A stretch of 64,000 nt of DNA, taken from Flavisericum labens (lineage in GTDB: Bacteria; Bacteroidota; Bacteroidia; Flavobacteriales; Flavobacteriaceae). Below the pieces are notes generated by a model. It was not told the DNA's origin. It made no database searches and saw only the letters and a list, made by a program, of their open reading frames with translations. The stretch lies in NCBI RefSeq assembly GCF_045446075.1, contig NZ_JBJJBQ010000004.1, forward strand, positions 124,001 through 188,000, written 5' to 3'. Below are positions 63,679-64,000 of this stretch, piece by piece; the stretch's first letter is position 1, and the number at the start of each line of letters is the position of its first letter. The translations under genes and the position numbers were made by a program.

Positions 63679-64000
63679 ATGGCAAAGTATAATTCAATTT
63701 TTAAGATAGAAGGTACCATTGGAGATGTTACTTTCTACAAAGGAGAAAACGGATACTACGCTCGTAACAAAGGCGGCGTAAGCAAAAACCGTATTTTAAC
63801 CGATCCCCAATTCGCGAGAACACGTGAAAACCTCTCTGAGTTTGGCAGTACAGCAACTAGCGGCAAACAAATTAGGCACGCCATTAACAGCCTCTTGGCC
63901 GATGCTAAAGACAGTAGAGTAACCTCTAGACTCACCAAGGTGTTAAGCAAGGTAAAGAATGAAGACCTTACCTCGCCTCGTGGACAACGGAATGTAGCTA
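63679..64000 (+). CDS. Uncharacterised Bacteroidota protein, N-terminal part
   Basis: A frame opens with ATG at 63679 and runs to the window end (107 residues so far). It begins MAKYNSIFKIEGTIGDVTFYKGENGYYARNKGGVSKNRI, followed by FARTRENLSEFGSTATSGKQIRHAINSLL. I recall the FKIEGTIG-(D)-(V/L)TFYK and ARTREN patterns as a widespread uncharacterised flavobacterial family with many copies per genome. No membrane segment in this part. Full length is outside the window. Confidence 0.7.
   Translation, partial: MAKYNSIFKIEGTIGDVTFYKGENGYYARNKGGVSKNRILTDPQFARTRENLSEFGSTATSGKQIRHAINSLLADAKDSRVTSRLTKVLSKVKNEDLTSPRGQRNVA

Noticed and set aside
63756..63950. Leftward 64-residue frame near the window end
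   Set aside because: Antisense to the recognised ATG-started frame at 63679, which has a far more convincing composition.

Overview
The window looks like chromosomal DNA from a marine member of the Flavobacteriaceae (Bacteroidota). The DNA is A+T rich, promoters resemble the Bacteroidota TAnnTTTG -7 box, and the gene set is typical: a PorV/PorQ-like protein, a DUF4105 (Lnb-type) protein, a cyclophilin-FKBP fusion, a RecQ without zinc cysteines, a Bacteroidota-style SPFH locus and many short interspersed palindromes. No rRNA, CRISPR array, complete prophage or intact insertion sequence was seen.

Region 1 (1-8319) is a carbohydrate-use locus read leftwards: a Gfo/Idh/MocA oxidoreductase, a secreted beta-helix protein fused to a mutarotase-like domain, a GH31 alpha-xylosidase-like enzyme, a PhyH-type dioxygenase and the start of a sodium:solute symporter. 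A divergent AraC-type regulator sits beside it. A 26-bp element occurs in front of both the oxidoreductase and the beta-helix gene, so it is a candidate operator.

Region 2 (8448-22454) is a stress and energy-limitation island. Leftward genes encode three tandem UspA proteins, an ATP-cone/PD-(D/E)XK nuclease, an MBL-fold RNase-like enzyme, Hsp20 and two small proteins. Rightward genes encode a TerB-like protein, a MacA/permease/ATPase exporter (the ATPase gene ends in an apparent frameshift), CbpA-CbpM, an MscS-type channel, a CDP-alcohol phosphatidyltransferase and a flavin split-barrel protein. Five promoters here carry a TGAY-N4-RTCA palindrome of Crp/Fnr type. Each is centred exactly 33.0 bp from a TAnnTT hexamer, which points to one regulator controlling the whole block.

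Region 3 (22526-38926) is mostly housekeeping: tRNA-Pro(UGG), tRNA-Ser(GCU), a 7TM-HD phosphohydrolase, thiolase, NlpC/P60 hydrolase, peptidyl-prolyl isomerase, RecQ, KpsF-TatC-LptB, an SPFH/small membrane protein/Arc-like trio, TerC, PssA, PorV-like and Lnb-like proteins.

Region 4 (38942-62005) is a leftward surface-polysaccharide locus of 19 genes. It has an initiating sugar-phosphate transferase, a Wzy/WaaL-type polymerase or ligase, many GT2 and GT4 glycosyltransferases, a sulfotransferase, an FkbM methyltransferase and neuA-neuC-neuB for a CMP-activated nonulosonic (sialic or legionaminic type) acid. No Wzx flippase or export apparatus is visible in the window.

Region 5 (62006-64000) is a repeat-rich junction with REP-like palindromes and two copies of a structured ~195-bp unit. 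It is followed by a small hypothetical gene and the start of an uncharacterised protein that runs off the window.
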